Source: Thermohalobaculum sp039821125 (GTDB taxonomy: Bacteria; Pseudomonadota; Alphaproteobacteria; Rhodobacterales; Rhodobacteraceae). Taken from it: a stretch of 64,000 nucleotides of DNA. Both the position numbers and the translations under genes were made by a program. This document shows positions 9,621 to 17,804 of this stretch, piece by piece. Numbering within the stretch: position 1 is the stretch's first letter; the number at the start of each line of letters is the position of its first letter. The notes under the pieces are model-generated. The model did not search any database, was not told the origin of the DNA, and worked only from the letters and a program-made list of their open reading frames with translations. The stretch is taken from positions 62,001 through 126,000 of the forward strand of contig JBCBOR010000004.1 of NCBI GenBank assembly GCA_039821125.1. Reading direction: 5' to 3'.

Positions 9621-10325
9621 TCAGAACCGCTCGACCCAGGGTCTGAGTTCGATCTCCCATGACCACGACGACCGGTCCTGCTGAAGGAAATGCCAATAGC
9701 TGCGGGCAATCGCATCGGGGCACAGCATCGAATCCGGACTGTCCGGCGCGTCCATCCTTTCGGGGCGGGCGGCGTTCCGGATCCCGCCGTCGATCACGAA
9801 GTGGCCGATATGGATGCCGAGCGGATGCAGCTCGCGCGCCATGGATTGCGCCAGTCCACGCATGGCGAATTTGCCCATGGCGAAGCTGGCGGACTGCGGA
9901 TAGCCCTTCACGCCCGCCGAGGCTCCGGTGAACAGGATCGCGCCATGCGATGTCGGGACCATGCGTTTGGCGGCCTCCTGCGCCGCGAAGAACGCGCCGA
10001 GCGCGGTGACCTGCACGGCCTGTTCGACAGCAGCCGGATCAAGCTCGATAAACGGGCCGCGCACCCGGGCCGACGGGTTGTAGACAACCACATCCGGTGC
10101 GCCGTCTGCATCGAGATCCGAGAACAGCTGAGCGACCTCAGCCTGGTTGGCTGCGTTGCAGCCATGGGCCGCGGCGCCGATCTCCTCGGCCAGATCGCTC
10201 AGCTTGCCCGGGTCGCGGGCGGCGAGGCTGACCGTCAGCCCGTTCTCTGCGAACAGACGCGCCAGCGAGGCCGACAGCCCGGCCCCTGCGCCAATGATCA
10301 AGGCATGGGAAAATTTCGGTGTCAT
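9621..10325 (-). CDS. Short-chain dehydrogenase/reductase-like protein, catalytic Tyr replaced
   Basis: A 234-residue Rossmann-fold SDR: the nucleotide loop IIGAGAGLSASLARLF (11-25) is a variant TGxxxGxG, and YNPSARVRG stands where NNAG normally lies. The catalytic YxxxK is represented by FAMGK (148-152), so the usual Tyr is Phe; Lys152 is kept and TGAS (133-136) supplies a Ser. Either the group uses another acid or the protein is not a standard oxidoreductase. It is transcribed divergently from another SDR gene (10393) across 67 bp, suggesting shared regulation. Substrate unknown. Confidence 0.85.
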   Translation of the reverse strand: MTPKFSHALIIGAGAGLSASLARLFAENGLTVSLAARDPGKLSDLAEEIGAAAHGCNAANQAEVAQLFSDLDADGAPDVVVYNPSARVRGPFIELDPAAVEQAVQVTALGAFFAAQEAAKRMVPTSHGAILFTGASAGVKGYPQSASFAMGKFAMRGLAQSMARELHPLGIHIGHFVIDGGIRNAARPERMDAPDSPDSMLCPDAIARSYWHFLQQDRSSWSWEIELRPWVERF

Positions 10326-10392
10326 CGCGGCCTCCGTTATGTCACGTCACAAGACATGGGCCTTGGCGGGCCGTGACGCAACGGAGAGGGCG

Positions 10393-11073
10393 ATGACCAA
10401 GACCATTCTGATCGCAGGAGCAAGCCGTGGGATCGGCTATGAGATGGCCCGGCAGGCACAGGCGCGGGGGGACCGGGTGATCGCCACGGCGCGATCCGAG
10501 GATGGGCGCGCGCGATTGAAAGCGCTGGGCGTCGAGGCGCATCCGCTGGAGGTGAAAGACGAAGCCTCGGCCAACGCGTTGTCAGCTGCTGTGACAGGGC
10601 CGCTCGACGTGCTTGTTGTAAACGCCGGGGTCTATCGGGGCCGCGGCGGGATCGATGCCGAAGACAGCGGCGCCGATGCCTGGGCCGATGTCCTGATGAC
10701 CAATGTGGCAGGGCCGTTTCTGTTAGCCAGAGCACTGCTGGGTCACCTGGGCGACGGCTCCAACGCCGGGAAAATCGCGATTCTGTCCTCGGTCATGGCC
10801 TCGTCCGCACGGGCTCCGGGGGGAGGGTATCTTTATCGATCGTCAAAGGCGGCGGTGACGAATGTCGCGTGCAATCTGGCGGCGGAGCTGCGTCCACGTG
10901 GCATTGCCGTTGGCTCCTACCATCCGGGTTGGGTGCGCACGGATATGGGCGGCTCTGGCGCCGATATAAGCGTCGAGGAAAGTGCCTCTGGCCTGCTTTC
11001 GCGCTTCGACGCGCTGTCGCTGGAGACGACCGGCGTGTTCGAGGATTATGCCGGCCGGACCATCCCGTTCTGA
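10393..11073 (+). CDS. SDR family oxidoreductase (CsgA-like)
   Basis: A classical SDR of 226 residues with GASRGIGYEMA (about 9-19) for NAD(P) binding, VVNAGVY in the fourth strand, an ILSSVMAS catalytic-Ser strand and YLYRSSKAAV carrying YxxxK. The YHPGWVRTDMGG segment after the active site is typical of the CsgA/C-factor-like subgroup. GGAGAGGG just upstream supports ATG 10393; the reading frame runs open further upstream, but that part lies over the divergent SDR gene and its start region. Substrate not inferable. Confidence 0.88.
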   Translation: MTKTILIAGASRGIGYEMARQAQARGDRVIATARSEDGRARLKALGVEAHPLEVKDEASANALSAAVTGPLDVLVVNAGVYRGRGGIDAEDSGADAWADVLMTNVAGPFLLARALLGHLGDGSNAGKIAILSSVMASSARAPGGGYLYRSSKAAVTNVACNLAAELRPRGIAVGSYHPGWVRTDMGGSGADISVEESASGLLSRFDALSLETTGVFEDYAGRTIPF

Positions 11074-11088
11074 TGTCTTGGCGCGGGA

Positions 11089-11421
11089 TCAGCCAAGAAG
11101 CGCCGCCAGGGCCTGCGCGATGCTGCTCTCGAGCGGAAAGGACAGCATCCCCATGGTGCCGTAGCCCAGCAGTGGCGGAAGGGCGTAGAACCGGATCATG
11201 TAGAAGAACCAGGCGACGAACAGCGGCACCATCGGCTCGATCAGAAACCCGGGCGTGATGGGCCGGAACAGCCGGATCAGCGGATCGGTCAACCGGCGCA
11301 GGATCCGCATGAACCCCCATGAGCTGTCCGGCGGCAAGAACAGGCCCAGCCCAAAGCGCCCGATGAGCGTCCACATCACGGCGCCCAGCGCATAGTCGAC
11401 GATCAGCACCCACACTGGCAT
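11089..11421 (-). CDS. YggT family membrane protein
   Basis: A 110-residue small integral membrane protein with two hydrophobic regions (about 3-22 and 66-86) joined by RRLTDPLIRLFRPITP, the DPLxxxxRxxxP pattern of YggT. Family members are linked to cell-division or envelope maintenance and osmotic response, without defined biochemistry. The start at 11421 (MPVWVLIVDY) follows the family N-terminus; the frame stays open upstream but without membrane-like sequence. It is convergent with the SDR gene, ending 15 nt after it, and divergent from the MFS gene at 11546. Confidence 0.85.
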   Translation of the reverse strand: MPVWVLIVDYALGAVMWTLIGRFGLGLFLPPDSSWGFMRILRRLTDPLIRLFRPITPGFLIEPMVPLFVAWFFYMIRFYALPPLLGYGTMGMLSFPLESSIAQALAALLG

Positions 11422-11545
11422 TTTGCCCTCGTTCCCGCTCTGCTCCGACCGATGCCACAGAACGCCTGGCGAAGAAAGCACGTCCTCCCGTCCTCCGGGC
11501 TGTGATAGCGTTGCGCTTCGGCCACGCGGGTCGAGGGGGCAAATC

Positions 11546-12709
11546 GTGGCACTTCGTTGGCGTATGCTTTTGCTGTTGGCGGCGGCACGGCTGGGGCTTG
11601 GGTTTCAGTTCCAGACGCTGGCCTCGACCGGCGAGTATCTGATCGCGGATTTCGGCTTTGACTACACCCAGATCGGCGCCTTGATCGGCATCTTCATGCT
11701 GCCCGGGCTGTTCCTGTCGCTGCCCGTGGGCTTTGCCGGGCGCTATGTCTCCGACCGAGTGCTCGCCGGCCTTGGGCTTGCGTTGCTGGCGGTCGGGGGG
11801 GTGCTGGTGTCGATTGCGGATGGCTATGGCCTGATCGCAACCGGTCGGGCAATTTGCGGCGCGGGGTTCCTGCTGTCGACGCTCTACATGGTCAAAATGG
11901 TGGCGGACTGGTTCTCGGGCCACGAGATCGCGACGGCGATGAGCATTCTTGTGATGACCTGGCCTCTGGGCATCGCGGCGGCGCAAATCCTGCACGAATA
12001 TCTCGCGGCGACGGTTCACTGGACGGCGGCCTTTCAAACAGCCTCGATCCTATGCGCTGTCGGGTCCACCGCCGTGCTGACGCTCTACCGCTCGCCGAAG
12101 ACCGCAAGCGCAGGACCCGCAACCTCTGGCTGGCGGCTCTCGCGGGGCGAGTTGGTGCTGACGCTGTCTGCCTCGCTCGTCTGGGCGTTGTTCAATGCCG
12201 GTTACATCGTCTATCTCAGTTTCTCGCCCAAGGTTCTGACCGGGGCAGGCATGCCCGCGCTCGAGGCTGCCGCGATCATCAGCGTTGCCAGCTGGATCAT
12301 GATGATCTCCGGTGCCGTTGCCGGCCAGGTCGCCGATCGAACCGGGCGCCCGGATGTGGTCTTGTACGTGTGCATGGCAGTCGCGATCGGAGCGCTGATG
12401 TTGCTCGCCGTGCCCGGCCTGTCGCTTGTGTCCAGCCTGGCCTTTGGACTGATCGGCATGGCTCCGGCCGGGATCATCATGGCCCTGACGGGCGCCGCCA
12501 TGCGGCCGGAGAACCGGGCCTTTGGCATGGGCCTGTTCTTTTCCGGCTATTTCCTGGTGACCGCGCCGGCACCGGTCATCGCCGGATCGCTGTTCGATCG
12601 GTCAGGCGATGCGTTCGATGCCGTGATCTTCGCATCGGCGCTGTTCGGCGCGGTGGCAATCGGCAATCTGACCTTCAGGATACTACACCGGCGCCTTGGG
12701 CCGGTGTAG
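11546..12709 (+). CDS. MFS transporter, CynX/NimT-like
   Basis: A 387-residue, about 12-helix major facilitator protein. The N-terminal half includes DFGFDYTQIGALIGIFMLPG, LPVGFAGRYVSDRVLAGLGL (the loop 2-3 region with GxxxDR-like signature) and GRAICGAGFL; the second half has VADRTGRPDVVLY. GTG at 11546 is chosen because GAGGGGG lies 6 nt before it and it puts the first helix at the N-terminus. The gene's last codons form one arm of a hairpin. No neighbour indicates the substrate; cyanate/nitroimidazole-type naming reflects overall look only. Confidence 0.85.
   Translation: MALRWRMLLLLAAARLGLGFQFQTLASTGEYLIADFGFDYTQIGALIGIFMLPGLFLSLPVGFAGRYVSDRVLAGLGLALLAVGGVLVSIADGYGLIATGRAICGAGFLLSTLYMVKMVADWFSGHEIATAMSILVMTWPLGIAAAQILHEYLAATVHWTAAFQTASILCAVGSTAVLTLYRSPKTASAGPATSGWRLSRGELVLTLSASLVWALFNAGYIVYLSFSPKVLTGAGMPALEAAAIISVASWIMMISGAVAGQVADRTGRPDVVLYVCMAVAIGALMLLAVPGLSLVSSLAFGLIGMAPAGIIMALTGAAMRPENRAFGMGLFFSGYFLVTAPAPVIAGSLFDRSGDAFDAVIFASALFGAVAIGNLTFRILHRRLGPV
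12683..12709. terminator. Hairpin between convergent MFS and symporter genes
   Basis: Perfect 10-bp stem CTACACCGGC/GCCGGTGTAG (12683-12692 and 12700-12709) with a 7-nt loop; it includes the MFS stop codon and lies 18 nt from the end of the opposing symporter gene. It has no U-tract on either strand, so if it stops transcription it may be bidirectional and factor-assisted. Confidence 0.4.
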
Positions 12710-12726
12710 CAGATCGGGCCAGAGCT

Positions 12727-14538
12727 TTAGTGCGACTTGCCGAGCACCGGGCCGCCCGATGGGATGCGCGTATTGTCGACCATGGCCTGGACTTCATCGC
12801 TGGGCGCGGGCGTCAGATAACTGACGACGATCATCGCGATCAGGCTGACCGGCATCCCGATGATACCAAACCGCAGACCGTCGAGACCGTACCACGGCTC
12901 CATACCGCTCTGGATCGCGATCAGGTAGATCGTGCCCGAGCCAAAGCCCAGGACCATCCCGGCGATCGCACCCTCACGGTTGGCGCGTTTCCACCAGACG
13001 CCCAGCACCAACGGGAAGAACAGACCGGAGCAGGCGAAGCAGAACGCCCAGGCAACGGCTCCGAGAATGTCCGTCAGTTGAAGCGATGCGATGAACGCCC
13101 CGGCAATCCCGATCAGCACCAGCAGGATGCGAGCGACGGTCAGGCGCCGTTTCGTGTCCGCCTTCGGATCGACCAGCTTGTAGTAGAGGTCGTGGCTGAT
13201 CGCGTTGGCAATTGCCAGAAGCAGGCCGTCTGCGGTGGACATCGCCGCGGCCAGACCACCTGCCGCCACTAGGCCTGAGATCACGAAGGGAAGCCCTGCG
13301 ATCTCTGGCGTGGCCAGCACGACCACATCGGCCTTCATGAAGAACTCGTTGATCTGCAGGATGCCGTCTGCGTTCGAGTCCGAGACCATCAGGAAGCCGT
13401 GCTTGGCCCAGTTCTGGATCCAGTCCAGCGCCATGACATCCTCGATCGACTTGCCAATGATCGCTGTCGGCATCTCGGGATCGAGCAGCTGCAGCTTTGT
13501 CAGCGTCGCAAGTGCCGGTGCCGTAAAGTAGAGCAGGAAGATGAAGAACAGCGACCAGGCCACCGATTTGCGCGCATCGCGCACGGACGGCGTTGTGAAG
13601 TAGCGCATCAGGATATGCGGCAGCGAGGCCGTGCCCGCCATCATGCACAGTGCCAGAGTGACGAACTTCCAGCTTTCGATGCTGTCCCACGCGCCGGGCT
13701 CGTTATGTGGCGTTGTCAGAGCCTTCAGGCCCGCAAAGCTCTCGGTCGGGGCGGTCCCGACACCGACCAATGGCTCCAACTCAGCGATGCGCTGCACCGC
13801 CTCGCCATAGGTGAAGTGCGGGATGATCCCGAAATCCTGCACGTTCGACATCCAGATCACCGGGACCAGATAGGCGATGATCAGCACGATGTACTGTGCC
13901 ACCTGCGTCCATGTCACGGCGCGCATGCCGCCCAGCATCGAACAAAGCAGAATGCCGACAATCCCGAACCAGACACCAAGATAGAGCGGAATATCCAGCA
14001 TCCGCGAGGCGATCAGCCCCGCTCCGCTGATCTGCGCGGTGACATAGGTGAACGAGGTGACCGCAAGAATAACAACGGCGCAGAACCGTGCGACCCCGCC
14101 GCCATAGCGCGTCCCGATGAAGTCGGGGACGGTGTAGCAGCCGAACTTGCGCAAGTACGGCGCCATCAGCGAGTTCACGAGCACATAACCGCCGGTCCAG
14201 CCCACGACGAAGCCGAGATATCCGTGCCCGCCAAAATAGATCCCGCCGGCGAGGGCCAGGAACGAGGCGCCCGACATCCAGTCTGCCGCCGTTGCCATGC
14301 CGTTGAAGACCGGCGGCACCTGGCGCCCGGCCACGTAATAGGCGTCGACCTGCATCGTCCGCGACAGCACCCCGATGGCGGCATAGACCAAAATGGTGAA
14401 GCCGACGAACAGGATGCCGATCGTCTCGGCGCTGACGCCCCAGTACTCCAGCAGCGCCATCAGCAGGCAGAAGACAATGAACCCGCCGGTGTAGATCCCG
14501 TAGATCTTCGGCAGATTGTCGATGAAATTCCCCTTCAT
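12727..14538 (-). CDS. Sodium:solute symporter, acetate permease-like large subunit
   Basis: A 603-residue member of the sodium:solute symporter family (VC_2705/ActP-like), predicted to import a small monocarboxylate such as acetate with sodium. Hydrophobic helices run throughout. Family hallmarks include YYVAGRQVPPVFNGMATAADWMSGASF, GYVLVNSLMAPYLRKFG with TVPDFIGTRYG, RAVTWTQVAQYIVLIIAYL, and AAAMSTADGLLLAIANAISHD. The gene follows the 86-residue DUF4212 gene by 13 nt, an arrangement typical of this transporter type. An inserted stretch around 360-400 (PTAIIGKSIEDVMALDW onward) is characteristic of the VC_2705 branch. Substrate is inferred from the family. Confidence 0.92.
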   Translation of the reverse strand: MKGNFIDNLPKIYGIYTGGFIVFCLLMALLEYWGVSAETIGILFVGFTILVYAAIGVLSRTMQVDAYYVAGRQVPPVFNGMATAADWMSGASFLALAGGIYFGGHGYLGFVVGWTGGYVLVNSLMAPYLRKFGCYTVPDFIGTRYGGGVARFCAVVILAVTSFTYVTAQISGAGLIASRMLDIPLYLGVWFGIVGILLCSMLGGMRAVTWTQVAQYIVLIIAYLVPVIWMSNVQDFGIIPHFTYGEAVQRIAELEPLVGVGTAPTESFAGLKALTTPHNEPGAWDSIESWKFVTLALCMMAGTASLPHILMRYFTTPSVRDARKSVAWSLFFIFLLYFTAPALATLTKLQLLDPEMPTAIIGKSIEDVMALDWIQNWAKHGFLMVSDSNADGILQINEFFMKADVVVLATPEIAGLPFVISGLVAAGGLAAAMSTADGLLLAIANAISHDLYYKLVDPKADTKRRLTVARILLVLIGIAGAFIASLQLTDILGAVAWAFCFACSGLFFPLVLGVWWKRANREGAIAGMVLGFGSGTIYLIAIQSGMEPWYGLDGLRFGIIGMPVSLIAMIVVSYLTPAPSDEVQAMVDNTRIPSGGPVLGKSH

Positions 14539-14551
14539 GACCGCAACCCCC

Positions 14552-14812
14552 TCAGTGCCCGTGGCCGTGTTCGTCGTCGATCGCGTCCTGCCGGTCGTTC
14601 TGGAAGAAGATCAAGACCACGAACCCGATAAGCGAGCCCTGTACCGCCATGTAGTACCCCAGCGGGAAGCCGAGGAAGGTGATCTGGTTGAGATACTCGG
14701 CGAAGACATGCACGCCAAAGGCCAGGATCAGCCAGATAAACAGCACAAGAAAGGTGAGGTTCCGCGTCTTGAACCAGTGCGATGCGTTCGATTCGGGGGT
14801 ACTTCTGGCCAC
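14552..14812 (-). CDS. DUF4212 small symporter partner protein
   Basis: An 86-residue protein with two membrane helices (about 20-42 and 52-70) separated by FAEYLNQITFLGFPLGYYMA, the DUF4212 pattern, and a His-rich tail (EHGHGH). It is the small companion of VC_2705-type sodium symporters, analogous in position to YjcH before ActP, and ends 13 nt before the symporter start, so the two are presumably one operon and may form a complex. The promoter should lie in the 148-bp divergent gap up to 14961. Confidence 0.9.
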   Translation of the reverse strand: MARSTPESNASHWFKTRNLTFLVLFIWLILAFGVHVFAEYLNQITFLGFPLGYYMAVQGSLIGFVVLIFFQNDRQDAIDDEHGHGH

Positions 14813-14904
14813 AGCAAAACCTCTCCGTTGTCCTGTCGAACCGGCCGCTTTGGGGTTTGGCGGACCAATTCACACGTCCAGTCTGGCGTCTGATGCGCCG
14901 GTTT

Positions 14905-14927
14905 GTGTAATCGTTTCAGAGTTACAC
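14905..14927. promoter_or_regulatory. Inverted repeat, candidate operator between divergent genes
   Basis: GTGTAA-N11-TTACAC: perfect 6-bp arms at 14905-14910 and 14922-14927 in the AT-richer gap between the symporter operon (minus) and the unknown gene at 14961 (plus). The geometry fits a dimeric regulator site on one DNA face; no regulator gene is adjacent. Confidence 0.35.
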
Positions 14928-14960
14928 GCGATTCTGCCGTGGAAAGAAAGGTGTTTTCGA

Positions 14961-15581
14961 GTGAGGCCGATCCGCGCAATTCTGGAGATGTCCAGCGCGA
15001 TTGTCAGCCGGGCGCTCGGATCGATGTCGTCAAAGCCGATTGCGGATGGCCAGGCATTGGAGCAGTTTCTTGCCAGCCGGGCCGCCCACGCGGCGCAAAC
15101 CGCGTTGCACGGGTATCTCAAAACCAGGATGGGCACGCAGTTCCGCCAGTATTTCGAGGATGATGCCTTTGCCGGGGCGATCCGTGTGGCGCAGGAGCGG
15201 GTTTTTGCAGCCTGTCTGGCAGATCTGACCGTCTATGCTGTCGCGCGGTGCGCGGCCGAAGGGGCGGAGCCATACGCGGTCGCACGGTTCGCCTGCGCGC
15301 TGGGAACATCATTGCCGGACGGGGAGACCGAATCTGCTTGCGCCGCTTTCGAACGCCGGACCGGTGACATGGACTGGGGCGCAGAACATGCCAACCCGGG
15401 TCCCTTTGCCGCCGCCGCCGCGGCGCTTGTCGCCGAAGCGCCGGTCTCGCAGACGTTCCGCGAAGAAGACGCACCGATCCTCGAGAACTCACTCCGTCTG
15501 CGCCTTGGCAATGCAGCGGAGGAGTTGCGCCGCCGTCTCGATACACAAGCGATCTCGGCTGAAATCAGTGCAGGGCTTTGA
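14961..15581 (+). CDS. Helical protein of unknown function
   Basis: I recognise no domain in this roughly 206-residue, Ala-rich protein. It appears almost wholly helical, with regularly spaced Ala, Arg and Glu, no signal peptide, no long membrane segment and no obvious active-site motif. GTG 14961 is preferred because AAAGAAAGG sits about 10 nt upstream; ATG 14988 is a possible alternative but has the GGAG directly against it. It is divergent from the acetate-type symporter operon with the 14905 inverted repeat between them, so co-regulation is plausible. Codon composition is like that of the neighbours, so it is probably real. Confidence 0.65.
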   Translation: MRPIRAILEMSSAIVSRALGSMSSKPIADGQALEQFLASRAAHAAQTALHGYLKTRMGTQFRQYFEDDAFAGAIRVAQERVFAACLADLTVYAVARCAAEGAEPYAVARFACALGTSLPDGETESACAAFERRTGDMDWGAEHANPGPFAAAAAALVAEAPVSQTFREEDAPILENSLRLRLGNAAEELRRRLDTQAISAEISAGL

Positions 15582-15641
15582 TTCTCGCCGGACCTGCGGC
15601 AAACTTGAGCGACCCTATCTCGGATGACGGAGACCGCCCCG

Positions 15642-16145
15642 ATGCCTCGCTTGTTGATGCTTTTGACTGCCCTGTTCCTTTTGTCGGCACCCCAGGCCGA
15701 GGCTGGTCTGATGCGCTGGTCCGTCCTTTACCTCGATGCAAATGGCAACGCCGTGAACTATGGCAAGCACTCGAACGCCGAGGCCTGGATCGAGAACCAG
15801 CAGGGCTTCCAGTTCGCGATCGGATGCGAGGGCGGTGACTACAGGATTTACTGGACGGCACCCAAAGACGAGAAAGCCAACTGGGCAGGCGACTATTTCG
15901 AGCCCTCGGTCCGCGTGCACAAACCCGGAACGGACCTTTTCCTTGGCCCGACCGGCAAGATGACCTTCGACGGCAAGCGCTATGTTGGTCCGATGCACAC
16001 CCAGGTGATGGATGCGCTCCTGACCGAGGGCGAGAGCGACCTGACGGTCGCCATTGTCGAGTTCATCACCAAGAAGACGACGATCTTCCCGGTTCAGCGC
16101 GTCGAGCGCATCATGAACGAATTGCCCTGCCTCCACACGAAGTGA
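15642..16145 (+). CDS. Exported protein of unknown function
   Basis: A 167-residue protein with a clear Sec signal peptide (MPRLLMLLTALFLLSAPQAEAG, cleavage near AEA-G). The mature part has two Cys (in IGCEGGDYRIYW and NELPCLHTK) that could form a disulfide, and a beta-rich look. ATG 15642 has GGAG 9 nt upstream and gives a standard signal peptide; ATG 15624 is possible, adding six residues. It is convergent with the DUF2867 gene. Family and function not recognised. Confidence 0.72.
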   Translation: MPRLLMLLTALFLLSAPQAEAGLMRWSVLYLDANGNAVNYGKHSNAEAWIENQQGFQFAIGCEGGDYRIYWTAPKDEKANWAGDYFEPSVRVHKPGTDLFLGPTGKMTFDGKRYVGPMHTQVMDALLTEGESDLTVAIVEFITKKTTIFPVQRVERIMNELPCLHTK

Positions 16146-16160
16146 CAGCGAGCCGCTGGG

Positions 16161-16616
16161 TCAGACAGCAGCGCTGACCCGTCCCAGAGCGTTCCGGACG
16201 ATCATGATGTGGAACGGCATGATCGCGGCCAGATAGAGCCGCCCACCAATGTTGTGCGGGTGGACCCAGGTGGCGAGGAAGACGCGCCCGTCCTGAGAGA
16301 CGACCGATACCCGGAAATCCAGGTGCCTGTCGTTGAAGCCGGCGATCAGTTCGCGGTCGGTCTCGGACTCCACCGGGAAAATCCCGACCTTGTCATCGGC
16401 TGCGGGGCCATCGTTCGATAGTCCAAACGGCGCCGTCAGGATCCGGCGCACCATCAGAAGCCCCTTCGCCCATCCCGGCCAGGTGGTGATCACGTCCGCT
16501 GCACGTCTGGGTGAGAGATCCGACTTCACAGCGTAACAGTCCAGAAAGTCGCCAGGCGCCTTGCGCGCATGCAACTGGCTGTCTTGGGGCAGGTCGGTTG
16601 CGATGACGGTGGCCAT
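16161..16616 (-). CDS. DUF2867 family protein
   Basis: A 151-residue protein resembling DUF2867: a charged N-terminus, a PGDFLDCYAV segment, TWPGWAKGLLMVRRILTAPFGL, strands with FPVESETDRELIAGFNDRHLDFRVSV, and a C-terminal THxVRxHN-like variant (TWVHPHNIGGRLYLAAIMPFHIMIVRNAL). Function of the family is unknown. ATG 16616 has AGAGGGA upstream. It is the last of three minus-strand genes, after the histidine-kinase-like gene; a 7-bp hairpin GGGTCAG/CTGACCC (16158-16180) lies at its stop between the convergent genes. Confidence 0.75.
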   Translation of the reverse strand: MATVIATDLPQDSQLHARKAPGDFLDCYAVKSDLSPRRAADVITTWPGWAKGLLMVRRILTAPFGLSNDGPAADDKVGIFPVESETDRELIAGFNDRHLDFRVSVVSQDGRVFLATWVHPHNIGGRLYLAAIMPFHIMIVRNALGRVSAAV

Positions 16617-16706
16617 ATCGGTGTTCCCTCTCTGCTCCACTACAGATTGTGAACGCCATGTCAGGACACAACAGGTCTGCGCCAGTTCATCGCATAGTCG
16701 ACCGTG

Positions 16707-17732
16707 TCACGCTGTCCGTTTGTCTGGGAGAGCCGGGGCCTGCGAAGGTGCCGACCCTTCCGCTGTTGTCCCCGAGTGCTCCGAGAATTTCGCGGCAACC
16801 GAGCTCTTGATTGCCCCGGTCGTGTCGTCCGTCAGATCGTCTTCGCCCTCTGATGCGGCAACAAGCAGGTCAGATACCATCTCCATCAGGTCGCCTCCGT
16901 TCTGATGGATGAGGTCTGCGTGCTGCTGGTAGGCCGCTGGCAGTGGCCCCATTGTCTGGGATTTCATCAGCTCTGCCAATCCGATGACCGCGTTCAGCGG
17001 CGTGCGCAGGTCATGGCTGATGGACAGGAGAAAGCGCGTCCTGGCAGCACTTGCCTTTTGCACCTTGTCCAATGCATCGCGCAGCGCCATTTGCGCCTGC
17101 CTTTCGCGCAGCGCGATCAGGCCAAGCTCGAGGATCACGGCGCTCCACGACATGGCGACGATGATGACCAGCGTACCGATCAGGAGATGGTCGCCATCGC
17201 CCCAGATCAAAACTTTCAGCGGGCGAGAGGCATAGCCCGCCAGCACGGTTGCGAAGGGAATGCACAGCAAAGCCGACATGCGCCGACCGTACCAGCGAGT
17301 CGCGCTCCAGATCGTCACGCATACATAGAGCAACAAAGCCGAATTGATCAGTGAACTGCTGATCATAAGGGAGGTGAGCGATCCGCCGTATTGGGCGATC
17401 GCTAAGTGCGTGACGATTGCGGTGGCTGCAAAGCCCCCGACCAAACGCAGCGGCAGTGTTCGCCCCACGGCGCGCAAGACGGCGAAGTAGGCACTGCAGA
17501 TCGCGCAGAACATTCCACCCAGAACCAGGCCGCTCGCGACGTCAAATCCGATACGTGAGCGCAGCAAAATCCCGAACGCTGCGGCCAGCAGCGCGCAGTT
17601 CGAGATGATGAGCCACTTTATCGCGGCATCGCCGCGCTTGTGCCGACGGAAGACGAAGCACAGGACCAAGGCGATTGCCACCGATCCTGCGGCGAACAGG
17701 ACAACCGATGTTGGATCAATCTGCGCTGGCAT
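16707..17732 (-). CDS. Histidine-kinase-like membrane protein with HisKA but no ATPase domain
   Basis: A 341-residue protein with six or seven hydrophobic segments in residues 10-205, a short helical linker (208-230) and a HisKA dimerisation/phosphoacceptor segment FLLSISHDLRTPLNAVIGLAEL, His240 being the expected phosphorylation site. After about residue 292 only a low-complexity acidic/Ser tail follows: there is no N, G1, F or G2 box of a catalytic ATPase domain, and only 90 nt separate its stop from the next gene, so no shifted remainder fits there. It may be phosphorylated by another kinase, inhibit one, or be a decayed gene. It lies 72 nt downstream of the monooxygenase gene. Confidence 0.82.
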   Translation of the reverse strand: MPAQIDPTSVVLFAAGSVAIALVLCFVFRRHKRGDAAIKWLIISNCALLAAAFGILLRSRIGFDVASGLVLGGMFCAICSAYFAVLRAVGRTLPLRLVGGFAATAIVTHLAIAQYGGSLTSLMISSSLINSALLLYVCVTIWSATRWYGRRMSALLCIPFATVLAGYASRPLKVLIWGDGDHLLIGTLVIIVAMSWSAVILELGLIALRERQAQMALRDALDKVQKASAARTRFLLSISHDLRTPLNAVIGLAELMKSQTMGPLPAAYQQHADLIHQNGGDLMEMVSDLLVAASEGEDDLTDDTTGAIKSSVAAKFSEHSGTTAEGSAPSQAPALPDKRTA

Positions 17733-17804
17733 TGGCGCAGCTTCGCGCCAAAGCGTTAAGCATCAGTGTTGTGGACGCGCAGCGCGGCGCGCCCTCCTGT
17801 TCCG

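Noticed and set aside
16158..16180. GGGTCAG/CTGACCC hairpin as a terminator
   Set aside because: Seven-bp stem without a U-tract between convergent genes; too weak to call as its own feature.
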